Assembly (NCBI GenBank): GCA_963803155.1
Contig: CAWDMN010000049.1
Coordinates: forward strand, 62,001 to 126,000
Direction: 5' to 3'
DNA length: 64,000 bases
Origin: CAWDMN01 sp963803155
GTDB lineage: Bacteria; Acidobacteriota; Terriglobia; Versatilivoradales; Versatilivoraceae
Shown here: positions 53,015 to 61,159 of the stretch, piece by piece
Layout of the letters: each line of letters opens with the position of its first letter
How positions within the stretch are numbered: position 1 is the stretch's first letter
The notes under the pieces: generated by a model
What the model saw: only the letters and a program-made list of their open reading frames with translations
Database searches by the model: none
Told to the model about the DNA's origin: nothing
Made by a program: the position numbers and the translations under genes

Positions 53015-53335
53015 GGGTGGGATGCGTCCGCAATGAAAAGCGCGACAATAGGATCTGCGCAAACGGATGTCAGATTGCCAGTGCTTGTCGAGCCAGCGCA
53101 TCCCGCCAATCCGTTCCTCAATCAACCTCCACTTTGCACACCTTGCACGCGAATCTCGCCAAATCAAGGGAGCCGCACATGCCAACATGGCTGGCTCAAC
53201 AAGAGGATGAAAACAAGGTGGGACGCGCGATCCTTCGCGCGTCGCTTGGCTAACCTCGCCTGCCGAGCCAGCGTGCACGGAGTGCCCGCTCCACCTTTGC
53301 CCAAATTTGATTTTCTGAGGAGCAGTCAACAACCC
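53015..53335 (+). repeat. Mosaic repeat array E
   Basis: The array starts with a palindromic cargo (ends GGTGGGATGCGTC and GCGCATCCCGCC, 53015-53107), then a link with AAGGGAG and ATG 53179 (frame MPTWLAQQEDEN). The GTGGGACGCGCG cargo follows (53219-53303). It closes with GATTTTCTGAGGAGCAGTC near 53310. It fills most of the 562-bp gap before the MinD-like gene. The remainder is featureless. Confidence 0.8.
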
Positions 53336-53542
53336 CAATCATTCGCGCCGTGCCCTCATGATCCCATGCGATGAAGGGAATGTGGTCATTTCGCCGCCGA
53401 TTATGATTGCACCTCACCTCTGATTGAATCCGATAGCCAAGCATACATTGATTCCCCTCGAATAGTTGCGGTATAAATGAACTGGTCCTATTTAGCGGGC
53501 AGTCCATTTCTTCGATTCTTATTCATGTCAGGGAGATCCTCC

Positions 53543-54574
53543 ATGATGGAAAAGCCGATTATTATCCCGGTTGCCGGAGGGAAGGGCGGTGTTGGCAAGA
53601 CTTTTTTGACGGCCAATCTTGGCTTAGCCCTGGCGGCGATGGGGCATTCCGCCATCGTAGTCGATCTGGATTTGGGCAATTCCAACCTGCACTCTTTGCT
53701 GGGATTGCCCAACAAATTCCGCGGCATTGGCGATTTTTTGCGTGTAGGTGGCGGTGCATTGGAGGAATTTCTCGTCGAGACCTCACATGAAAACCTTCGT
53801 TTCTTATCGGGGGATGGCCGAATGCCTTTTATGGCCAACATTACTCATTCCCAAAAAATTCAGTTGATCCAAAAACTGCGACTCCTTCCCGCCGAATATG
53901 TTCTGCTGGACCTTGGCGCTGGCTGTGCCTATCACACCCTCGATTTTTTCGCCATGGTGGAAAGAGGGCTGGTGGTCAGCACTCCGGAATATCCGGCTAT
54001 CATGAGTGCGCTGGTTTTTTTGAAAAACCTCGTGCTGCGAGAAATTGAACGAGCCATGCCCAAAGATCCTGGGTTGACGGACCTACTCCAGGAATTGTAT
54101 GTGCAGCCAATCGATAGTCCCCAATTAACTGTCGATGCCTTTTATGGGCGAGTGAAAGAAACGAATACCGCGGCGGGAGAAAAAATCAGGGAGGCGGTCC
54201 AGCGGCGCCGCCCCCGGATGATTTTTAACATGGGCGACCACCCCGACGATTTGAAGTGGGCCCGCACCATGGAGAGAACGGTGGAACAGGTGCTCTCGAT
54301 CGAATTGGATCATTTTGGCTTTGTCTATGCGGACCCCGGAGTAAGAATTTCCGTCCGGGAAGGAAAGGCCTTTCTCCCTTCCCAACCAGAGAATCGTGTT
54401 TCGCGCAGTATCCAACAGATCGCCAATCGGATCGTAAAGTTCTGGGATCAAGCCATATCGAATAGCGCGGAGTTGCTGATCAAACGGACTCGCGAGGAGT
54501 ACGAGAAAAATCAGGCCGCCGCGGTTCCGCTGATCGAGAAAGATGCGGCCAAGTCCGCCGATCAAGCCGGCTGA
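53543..54574 (+). CDS. MinD/ParA-family P-loop ATPase
   Basis: A 343-residue protein. ATG 53543 follows AGGGAGA; an upstream in-frame start at 53477 adds 22 poorly supported residues. The deviant Walker A motif is PVAGGKGGVGKTFLTANLGL (about residues 10-29). Next are VDLDLGNSNLHSLLGLPNK (switch/Walker A'), EYVLLDLGAGCAYHTLDFF (Walker B) and STPEYPAIMSALVFLK. The C-terminal 80 residues are charged. FlhG- and MinD-like ATPases place flagella, pili or septa. No flagellar genes are near, so the cargo is unknown. Confidence 0.88.
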   Translation: MMEKPIIIPVAGGKGGVGKTFLTANLGLALAAMGHSAIVVDLDLGNSNLHSLLGLPNKFRGIGDFLRVGGGALEEFLVETSHENLRFLSGDGRMPFMANITHSQKIQLIQKLRLLPAEYVLLDLGAGCAYHTLDFFAMVERGLVVSTPEYPAIMSALVFLKNLVLREIERAMPKDPGLTDLLQELYVQPIDSPQLTVDAFYGRVKETNTAAGEKIREAVQRRRPRMIFNMGDHPDDLKWARTMERTVEQVLSIELDHFGFVYADPGVRISVREGKAFLPSQPENRVSRSIQQIANRIVKFWDQAISNSAELLIKRTREEYEKNQAAAVPLIEKDAAKSADQAG

Positions 54575-54885
54575 GACTGGAGGCTGGTGAATCCATTCCC
54601 CGCGACTTTTCGCGGCAGGCCGCTCTCCCCCGCCTACGGGATCGGCAGAGGGTTCCTCATCAAAAGTCTCAAGTGCAACGGAGGGGCGGGGTCCAATTAA
54701 AAGTGAGAGGGTTTATCCAAATTCAGGATTTCCGCATGTCCTGTCGCCGTTGCTTATTGGGGAGTATCGGACGCGTCCGCGCTTTTGTTGGGAGCTACAC
54801 GTCGCGCCTTGGGAAAGCGTTCGTGCCGCCGCACACCAAAGGGGTCCTCTCTCTTTTAAGCGCACCCACACATGGCAGGAGGAGC

Positions 54886-54914
54886 TTGACACCCCGCCGG
54901 ACTCTTAATACGAT
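54886..54914 (+). promoter_or_regulatory. Strong sigma-70-type promoter
   Basis: A perfect -35 TTGACA (54886-54891) and TACGAT (54909-54914) are separated by exactly 17 bp. Transcription should begin near 54921, about 80 bases before the lipoprotein ATG at 54999. The earlier part of the 424-bp gap (54575-54885) shows no other feature. Confidence 0.75.
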
Positions 54915-54998
54915 AGCTTTTCTTCCTTTCCGGGGCAGCATGGATGGTAGAAATTCCCTCTTCGCATAATGGCTGGATTTTGGCCGGGAGCCGGCTTC

Positions 54999-55583
54999 AT
55001 GAAGGCATGGCTAAAAATATTGTCGATTTTCGTTATACTGTTAATCTGTGGTAGTTGTGCCGGCAAAAAGATCCCCAGCGCTGGTTTGATCAGACAACAG
55101 ATTGAAGATTTGGGTTTGGGGACCATTGAAAAAGATCATCTGCGGATTCTGCAGGTTTCGATGGCCCAAAAAGATCAGGCCATTGTTGAAACTAACCTTC
55201 AAGTGTCCTTGGAAGTTTTCCGGGAAAAAGGAAAAGAGTGGCAAATTAAATCCGTTCGATTGGGTGATCGGGATTGGGTGGATTTTGACCTCTTCATGGA
55301 GGCTGTCAATAGCATCAGAACAAGACAGACCCAGGAAATGCTGGATAAATTGGCTAAGGCTATAACCCTTTACAAGGATAAAGCCAAGGGAACTCCTCCG
55401 GTTATTAATATTACAAAATTGACTGATGTACTGGTGCCTGAATTTTTGTCGGAGGTCATTCGTTTCGACAGTTGGAACCGGGAGATTCGGGTGGAACCGC
55501 AAGCGGATGGTTCCCTGATTCTTCGCTCTTTGGGGGCCGATGGAATATCCAACACGGCGGATGATATAATCAAGCATTTTTGA
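54999..55583 (+). CDS. Putative lipoprotein with pseudopilin-like C-terminal motif
   Basis: A 194-residue protein starting at ATG 54999. The signal peptide ends in a lipobox (LLICGSCAGK), so Cys is likely lipidated. The middle is charged (DHLRILQVSMAQKDQAIVET, LEVFREKGKEWQIKSVRLGD). The last 50 residues (WNREIRVEPQADGSLILRS, then LGADGISNTADDI) resemble the calcium-binding tail of type II secretion pseudopilin GspG. The pilin N-terminal helix is missing, so it is not a pilin. It stands 81 bp before the DsbA/VKOR operon with its own strong promoter. Confidence 0.7.
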   Translation: MKAWLKILSIFVILLICGSCAGKKIPSAGLIRQQIEDLGLGTIEKDHLRILQVSMAQKDQAIVETNLQVSLEVFREKGKEWQIKSVRLGDRDWVDFDLFMEAVNSIRTRQTQEMLDKLAKAITLYKDKAKGTPPVINITKLTDVLVPEFLSEVIRFDSWNREIRVEPQADGSLILRSLGADGISNTADDIIKHF

Positions 55584-55664
55584 TCGAAGCGGAACATCCT
55601 TCTGGGGTGACCTAATCATCAGATTTCTGGGATAAGAAAATCAATTGCGGAGCCTGCAGAGGCC

Positions 55665-56396
55665 ATGACAGACCATAATGTGAAAATGAAATATTTCAAA
55701 AATTCTCCATCAGAAGCGGGAGCCGGCAAAGCTTGGCTAATGCCTTTGGCTGGAGCCATCCTTTTAATTGGGCTGGCCGTGGGGAGCGCCTTTTTCCTGG
55801 TGAATCGTGGCAAAGAGGATAATTCCGCGGACGCAGGGGCCGCGGCGTTGCTCAGCAGTAAACCCGCGGTGACAACAGAGGGGTGGTCCAAAGGAAATCC
55901 TGCCGCCAAAGCAGTATTGGTGGAATTCGGTGATTTTCAATGCGGCTCTTGTGGAGCCACCCGCCCCCGGTTGGAAAAAGTAATGAAGAAATATTCCAAT
56001 AATCTTCATCTGATTTTCAAACATTTTCCGCTCGATTCTAATCACAAGAATGCCATGATTGCCGCCCAGGCCGCAGAGGCGGCTGGACGGCAATTTAAAT
56101 TTTGGGAAATGTACGACCAGCTCTTTATTCATCAAATCGAATGGTATAACGTTCCTGATCCTCTCACCTTTTTCCTGAAATATGCGGAGGCCATCCAGCT
56201 GGATATCAACCGCTTTCGGCAGGATATTTGGGCCACTGACATACAAGAGAAAATTTATCGGGATAAATTTGAAGGACAACAATTGAACGTCAGTTCCGTC
56301 CCTACTTTTTTCCTGAACGGAAAAGCTCTGCCTCCGGCGAAGAACGAAGATGATTTTGAATCCATGATTGCGGAGGGGATAAAAAAAGCCCAATGA
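55665..56396 (+). CDS. Membrane-anchored DsbA-like thioredoxin-fold protein
   Basis: A 243-residue protein. Signal anchor at about 25-45 (WLMPLAGAILLIGLAVGSAF). The thioredoxin-fold redox site is VEFGDFQCGSCGATRPRLEK, giving CGSC. HFPLDSNHKNAMIAAQAAEA and the cis-Pro strand VSSVPTFFLNGKALPP follow. The class (Thioredoxin_4) contains DsbA-like oxidoreductases and disulfide-isomerase homologues. Its stop overlaps the start of the VKOR gene (ATGA), so the two form a disulfide-forming pair in which VKOR re-oxidises it at the membrane. Confidence 0.88.
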   Translation: MTDHNVKMKYFKNSPSEAGAGKAWLMPLAGAILLIGLAVGSAFFLVNRGKEDNSADAGAAALLSSKPAVTTEGWSKGNPAAKAVLVEFGDFQCGSCGATRPRLEKVMKKYSNNLHLIFKHFPLDSNHKNAMIAAQAAEAAGRQFKFWEMYDQLFIHQIEWYNVPDPLTFFLKYAEAIQLDINRFRQDIWATDIQEKIYRDKFEGQQLNVSSVPTFFLNGKALPPAKNEDDFESMIAEGIKKAQ

Positions 56397-56845
56397 AAAA
56401 GGAAAGGCTGGCAGGAGGATTACTGGCTGGATTTGCCTTTTTGGGGATGATGGATTCCGCTTATGTGGGAATCAAGAGCCTGAGCCAAGCTATTCTTCCT
56501 TGCACCATCACTCATGGATGTGAAGAGGTCTTGAACAGCCCTTATGCGCGTTTTGCCGGGTTCTCGATTGCTTGGCTTGGATTAGCTTATTACGCGCTGA
56601 TTTGCATCGCGGGGGTCTTTGCTTTTTCCGGATATCCCCGCATTTTGCGGCTCAGCCTCGCTCCCGCGGCCATGGCTTTTTTGTTCACCTTGGGATTAAT
56701 CTATCTTCAGGCGTTTGTCATTCATGCCTTTTGTGATTACTGTTTATTATCGGCTTCAATGTCGGCCTTGATTTTGATGGTCCATTTAATTTGCCGGCCA
56801 TGGAAGAATCCCAATTCAGCCGTTGTGGCAAAGGTTACTTCCTAG
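56393..56845 (+). CDS. VKOR-family disulfide-bond reoxidase
   Basis: A 150-residue membrane protein with four hydrophobic segments. It begins with ATG 56393 overlapping the previous stop. Redox sites are LPCTITHGCEEVL (the outer cysteine pair) and HAFCDYCLLSASM, the CxxC near the quinone. It is a bacterial VKOR homologue that passes electrons from DsbA-like proteins to quinone. The AGFSIAWLGLAYYALICIAG segment matches the family. Together with the upstream gene it should form disulfide bonds in exported proteins, of which this window encodes many. Confidence 0.9.
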   Translation: MKKERLAGGLLAGFAFLGMMDSAYVGIKSLSQAILPCTITHGCEEVLNSPYARFAGFSIAWLGLAYYALICIAGVFAFSGYPRILRLSLAPAAMAFLFTLGLIYLQAFVIHAFCDYCLLSASMSALILMVHLICRPWKNPNSAVVAKVTS

Positions 56846-56889
56846 ATGTATCATGGGCGGGGGAAATGCTGAGACTGCGCAATCGAGAG

Positions 56890-57064
56890 TCAAGTTTATT
56901 CCCCCTTTGAAGGGGGATTTTGCCGGCATAGTGGGCACAACAAGACAATGAAAATGGGATGATGGAGGCGGCCTGCCCTCGGGCCGTCCGAACAATATTG
57001 GCAAACTCAGACGGGATAAGGGCACCCCGCCTCCATCCACGCTATTATCTTAGGAGGCATCATG
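56890..57064 (+). repeat. Mosaic repeat array F, supplies the TIM-barrel gene start
   Basis: Order on plus: cargo TTCCCCCTTTGAAGGGGGA (about 56900-56918), a degenerate link GATTTTGCCGGCATAGTGGG ending GACAATGAAAATGGG, then cargo GGAGGCGGCCTGCCC..CCCCGCCTCC (56963-57034). Next comes CTCCATCCACGC and a half link TATTATCTTAGGAGGCATC ending in ATG 57062. That ATG is the start codon of the TIM-barrel gene. Confidence 0.85.
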
Positions 57065-57985
57065 ATAATTAATCGTCGGGGATTTTTGGGAACAGCCGGA
57101 GTGGCGGCAGCCGCATGGCGCATGGAACAGGAGATATGGGCAGCCGGGAATTCGACATTGCGCGTAGGGATGTGCGATTGGAATTTGGGGAAAATGTGCG
57201 ATCCCAACGATATTCCGAAAGCCAAAGACGCGCACTTAAATGGGATTCAAGTGACCGTTGGCATTGGCCCTGGCTACATGTTGCTTCGTCAAAAAGCAAT
57301 GCGGCAAAAGTATCTCGATTTGGGCAAACAATATGGGATCTCATTCCCCTCCGTGGCCATCGGGATACTCAACGAAATTCCGCTGAAATCCGAACCGCAA
57401 GCGGCCGTGTATGTTATTGACGCCCTAGAAGCCGCCAAGGCTCTGGGGTCAGCCAACATTTTGATGGCTTTCTTCGGGAAAGGAGATTTGAGGGTACAAG
57501 GGCCGGATGGAAGGTATAAGAATACCAGCTCGGGACCTTTCAAATCTTATGAGCTGGAGGCCGCCGGGGTGGCAAAAGTCGTGGCCGCCCTGAAGGAAAT
57601 TGCGCCCCGTGCCGAAGAATTAGGGATTGCCCTGGGATTTGAAAACACGCTCACGGCCGCGCAGAATTTGGAGATCATCAACCAAGTGGGTTCTCCCATG
57701 TTACAGGTATATTATGATGTCGGGAATTCCACGGAGTACGGTTATGATGTTCCAGCGGAGATTAAATTGCTCGGGAATCGCCGGATTTGCGAAATTCACC
57801 TGAAGGATTGGCGCACGCCTATTCTGGGATCCGCAGAAGGGGCCGTAAAGTTCCCGCCGATTGTAGAAGCCTGCAAAGCAATTGGCTACAACAAGTGGTT
57901 CGTCTTGGAAACCAGCGGCCGGAAAGGCAAATTCATTGAAGACACGCGCACCAATGTGGCTTTTGCGCAAAAGACTTTTGCCTGA
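57062..57985 (+). CDS. TAT-exported xylose-isomerase-like TIM-barrel protein
   Basis: A 307-residue protein with TAGGAGG six bases before ATG 57062. Twin-arginine signal: IINRRGFLGTAGVAAAAWRM. The barrel (PF01261-like) has MCDWNLGKMCDPNDIPKAKD, VGIGPGYMLLRQKAMRQKYL, VAIGILNEIPLKSEPQAAVY, GIALGFENTLTAAQNLEIIN with a metal-type Glu, LQVYYDVGNSTEYGYD, ICEIHLKDWRTPI and NKWFVLETSG. It is probably an exported sugar isomerase or epimerase. Such proteins occur beside Gfo/Idh enzymes in Acidobacteriota. The substrate is unknown. Confidence 0.85.
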   Translation: MIINRRGFLGTAGVAAAAWRMEQEIWAAGNSTLRVGMCDWNLGKMCDPNDIPKAKDAHLNGIQVTVGIGPGYMLLRQKAMRQKYLDLGKQYGISFPSVAIGILNEIPLKSEPQAAVYVIDALEAAKALGSANILMAFFGKGDLRVQGPDGRYKNTSSGPFKSYELEAAGVAKVVAALKEIAPRAEELGIALGFENTLTAAQNLEIINQVGSPMLQVYYDVGNSTEYGYDVPAEIKLLGNRRICEIHLKDWRTPILGSAEGAVKFPPIVEACKAIGYNKWFVLETSGRKGKFIEDTRTNVAFAQKTFA

Positions 57986-58020
57986 AGGAACTCAGAGGTG
58001 GAACGCGCGCGCGGTCGGAC

Positions 58021-59568
58021 CTACGGATTTGATTCGCCGCGTTCCTGAATTCTCCCCTCCACCTGAGGCGCAATTTCCTGGGCCGACAGAATGGCGTTCA
58101 TGACCGTGTCGGGCACTACGGGCCCCTCGATCGGCGTGACCAGAAAATTGAGATTCATCAGCATCCGGTACCCGTCACCGCCTTCGGTCAGGTAGCTGTT
58201 CGTGGCGAGTGAATATCTTTTCCCCTCCTCCAACGGTTTATCCTGAATCAAGATTTTTAACAGCCGATTGCCAACCGGACGCCGGGAATCATAGACAATC
58301 TGCATGCCGGAAATGAGCGGAAAACGCCCGGCCTCCCTTCCTTCCGCAATTCGGGAGAGCCCATGTTCCAGCGCCTGGCGCAGGATTCCGCCGCTGATTT
58401 CCATCTTCACCAGATGGTTTTCGAAAGGCAGCATGGAGAGCACGTCCCGGCGTGTCAACACTCCCGGCCCGTACGTCCGATTGGAACGAACCGAGCCGCT
58501 GTTCAGCAGGGCCACATCGGCCTGCATTTTTGCCCTGAAAATATCCGCCAGGAGATTTCCCAAATTTGTTTCCCGGTTGCGTAAGATGGATTGGCGGGCT
58601 TCCAATTGGACACTGGTTTTCCCGATGGGGCGATCCAATTCCGCGGACAAAGTCTTTTCGAATTCGGCCAAAGGAGCGGCCACCGCCGGATCTTCAGGTA
58701 TGTTGGAATCCACGGGCAGAGCTGCCCAATCCATGCTTTCGATTTTGCCTTCCGGGAGTCTCACCATCAAATCGATCCGGCCAAGATCCCTCGCGTCCGA
58801 TCCCCATTTCAAAATCGGAGTCTTCCCCGAAAGAGACTGCAGCAGGGTATGCTCATGGCCGCCCATGATGAGATCGATGTCCGCACTGCGGGCCAAGCGT
58901 TTGTCTTCACTCATGTTCAGATGAGTGACGGCAATGATAATCCGCGCACCCTCCTGTCTCATTTGCGGCACCAGACGGGAGGCAGTCTCCAGCGGAGAGC
59001 GGAACTCCAGCAGCGGACCCGGCTTGGAGTTGGCCGGGGTGTCCGAGGTGACTAATCCGATGATTCCGATTTTGACTCCTCCAATATCTCGAATGATGTA
59101 AGGAATTGCCGTGCCAAAGAGTTTGCCGGTATTTTTATTTACTACGTTGGCGGCCAGCCAGACAAAGTGAGATTCCTTCATCCGCTGGAGCAGGACATCA
59201 TCTCCGAAATCAAATTCATGATTTCCAAAGGTGGCATAATCCAGTCCCACCAAGTTCCAAGCCGTAATCATTTGGCGTCCCTTGAAAATACTCGAGGCCA
59301 CTGAGGGGGAAATAGTATCTCCTGCCAGAATGAAAAGCGTATTGGGAGATTCCTGCCTGATTTTTTTGACCATGGTTCCCACACGGCCCATTCCGCCCCG
59401 TTTCCCGTCATCCACTGGCATGATTTGATAGACATCATTGAGTTGGAGAAGAGTAATGCGAACCAGATCGGCGGCGTAAGCCCCCTGGGAGAAAATCGAA
59501 GATAGCGTGAAAATCAGGACCAATATCACGAAACGAAAGGGAAATGATTTTCCATAATTCGAATTCAT
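58021..59568 (-). CDS. Exported 5'-nucleotidase/UshA-like metallophosphatase
   Basis: A 515-residue protein. TAGGAG lies about nine bases before ATG 59568. The signal peptide ends near SQGAYA. N-terminal metal domain: LLQLNDVYQIMPVDDGKRGG (NDVY replacing NDxH), LFILAGDTISPSVASSIFKG, TFGNHEFDFGDD and IIIAVTHLNMSEDKRLARS, then IDLIMGGHEHTLLQS. The C-terminal 5_nucleotid_C domain has RNRETNLGNLLADIFRAKMQ, ALLNSGSVRSNRTYGPGVLT and YSLATNSYLTEGGDGY. It hydrolyses nucleotides or nucleotide sugars in the periplasm. It is divergent from the next gene. Confidence 0.9.
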   Translation of the reverse strand: MNSNYGKSFPFRFVILVLIFTLSSIFSQGAYAADLVRITLLQLNDVYQIMPVDDGKRGGMGRVGTMVKKIRQESPNTLFILAGDTISPSVASSIFKGRQMITAWNLVGLDYATFGNHEFDFGDDVLLQRMKESHFVWLAANVVNKNTGKLFGTAIPYIIRDIGGVKIGIIGLVTSDTPANSKPGPLLEFRSPLETASRLVPQMRQEGARIIIAVTHLNMSEDKRLARSADIDLIMGGHEHTLLQSLSGKTPILKWGSDARDLGRIDLMVRLPEGKIESMDWAALPVDSNIPEDPAVAAPLAEFEKTLSAELDRPIGKTSVQLEARQSILRNRETNLGNLLADIFRAKMQADVALLNSGSVRSNRTYGPGVLTRRDVLSMLPFENHLVKMEISGGILRQALEHGLSRIAEGREAGRFPLISGMQIVYDSRRPVGNRLLKILIQDKPLEEGKRYSLATNSYLTEGGDGYRMLMNLNFLVTPIEGPVVPDTVMNAILSAQEIAPQVEGRIQERGESNP

Positions 59569-59720
59569 TCAGCCAATCTCCTAGCCTTAAGAATGATTTC
59601 AAGATCAATCTTTCAGATATCCCCAGAGCTGTCAAGGATGGAGTGCAACCCTTTTCGAGTTTGACTCATCTTGCTGCATTGGCTACACTCTTAAGGTTAT
59701 CTGGAAGGGGTTGTTCGATC

Positions 59721-60503
59721 ATGTTCAGACTAAGACGAATTCGACCGATGGTGATGTTGGCGGGAACGATTGGAATGTGGTGGACTTCTCCCTCCTTGGC
59801 ACAAAATGATTATTTGGCGGAATCGGAACTCAAAGCCAAGGAGATGCTTCAAAATACTATTCAGGCGTTGGGCGGGGAAGCCTACCTCAAGATGACGGAT
59901 ATGACCCGCAGTGGCAAAGCCTATCAGCTGAAAGACGAAAATTTGAGAGGCCTTACTCGGGTGACGATCCTGGATAAGTTTCCCGATAAAACCCGCACCG
60001 AATACGATAATCAGAATATCGTCTATGTCAATGTGGGCGACAAAGGCTCGAAGATTGAGTATAAAAATGTGAAAGACCAAACCAGCGCCGAATTGGAAGA
60101 TTTTTTGGCTGGCCGGAAACATAATCTGGATTACATCTTGAGAGTGCGGTTGAAAGAGGAGGGGATGCGCTTCCGCCACTTGGGGAAGAGCCGGATCGAT
60201 CTGGATGAGGCCGAAGGAGTACAACTCATCGATAAAACTGGCGACAAAGTCAGGATTTTTGTCAGCGCCACTACTTGGCTCCCTCTAAAAATGGAATTTC
60301 AAACTCCCGGACGGGGGAATCGTTGGACCTCCGACGATGAACGGTTTTATTACAGCTATCACACCATCTCGGGGATTCAAGTCCCTTTCGGGATCGTGCG
60401 CAACACGAATGGGTACAAAGTCTCAGAATTTCGCTTTGAAGAAGTCCAAGTCGATACAGGTTTGTCCGACGCGATTTTTCAGCCTGTACATAGGAAAAAA
60501 TAA
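59721..60503 (+). CDS. Exported LolA-like/outer-membrane lipoprotein-sorting-like protein
   Basis: A 260-residue protein. ATG 59721 is chosen because a signal peptide follows (MVMLAGTIGMWWTSPSLAQ). Residues about 35-250 form a beta-rich fold: AKEMLQNTIQALGGEAYLK, MTRSGKAYQLKDENLRGLTR, VTILDKFPDKTRTEYDNQNI, and YYSYHTISGIQVPFGIVRNT. It resembles the LolA/LolB-like barrel of outer-membrane lipoprotein-sorting proteins common in Acidobacteriota. The true role is not known. Its stop codon directly precedes the hslV ATG. Confidence 0.65.
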   Translation: MFRLRRIRPMVMLAGTIGMWWTSPSLAQNDYLAESELKAKEMLQNTIQALGGEAYLKMTDMTRSGKAYQLKDENLRGLTRVTILDKFPDKTRTEYDNQNIVYVNVGDKGSKIEYKNVKDQTSAELEDFLAGRKHNLDYILRVRLKEEGMRFRHLGKSRIDLDEAEGVQLIDKTGDKVRIFVSATTWLPLKMEFQTPGRGNRWTSDDERFYYSYHTISGIQVPFGIVRNTNGYKVSEFRFEEVQVDTGLSDAIFQPVHRKK

Positions 60504-61061
60504 ATGCGAAAACCAGAAAAACAGCGCATCAGAAGCACCACAGTCATATGTATCCGCAAGGATGGGCGGGTGGCCATGGCCGGAGACGGGCAGGTGACGA
60601 TGGGGGAAACGGTGGTCAAGCAGGGGGCCAAAAAGATCCGCAGGCTTTACAATAATCAAATTCTCGCCGGCTTTGCCGGTTCCACCGCCGACGCTTTTGC
60701 CCTGTTCTCCCGTTTTGAGAGTAAGTTGGAAGAATTCCGCGGCAATTTGGCCCGTTCGGCTATCGAATTGGCCAAAGAGTGGCGCACCGACCGGGCCCTG
60801 CGCCACTTGCAGGCGCTGCTGGTGATTGCCGACAAAGAGAAAACTTTTTTACTGAGCGGCAATGGAGATTTAATTGAACCTGACGACGGAATTGTCGCCA
60901 TCGGGTCGGGGGGCCCTTTCGCGCTGGCCGCGGCAAGAGCTCTGTTGAATCATTCCGCCCTTTCGGCCCGCGAGATTGCCAGTGAGGCAATGAATATCGC
61001 GGGCAATATCTGCATTTTTACAAATTTATCAATTGCGGTGGAAGAATTGGAGCAGGGTTGA
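60504..61061 (+). CDS. hslV: HslV, ATP-dependent protease proteolytic subunit
   Basis: A 185-residue protein with ATG 60504 directly after the upstream stop. The catalytic threonine lies in RSTTVICIRKDGRVAMAGDG, so residues 1-11 are a propeptide and Thr12 becomes the nucleophile after cleavage. GQVTMGETVVKQGAKKIRRL and NNQILAGFAGSTADAFALFS are hallmarks of HslV (ClpQ). It forms double hexameric rings that degrade misfolded proteins delivered by HslU. hslU follows 98 bp downstream. Confidence 0.96.
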   Translation: MRKPEKQRIRSTTVICIRKDGRVAMAGDGQVTMGETVVKQGAKKIRRLYNNQILAGFAGSTADAFALFSRFESKLEEFRGNLARSAIELAKEWRTDRALRHLQALLVIADKEKTFLLSGNGDLIEPDDGIVAIGSGGPFALAAARALLNHSALSAREIASEAMNIAGNICIFTNLSIAVEELEQG

Positions 61062-61159
61062 CTTACAGGGACCGTCAGTGTCAAAGCCCCATCAGACACT
61101 GGACGCCTGATGCCTGACACCTCTAAAAAATTTTCCCTTCCACCTGGCATAGAGGACTC

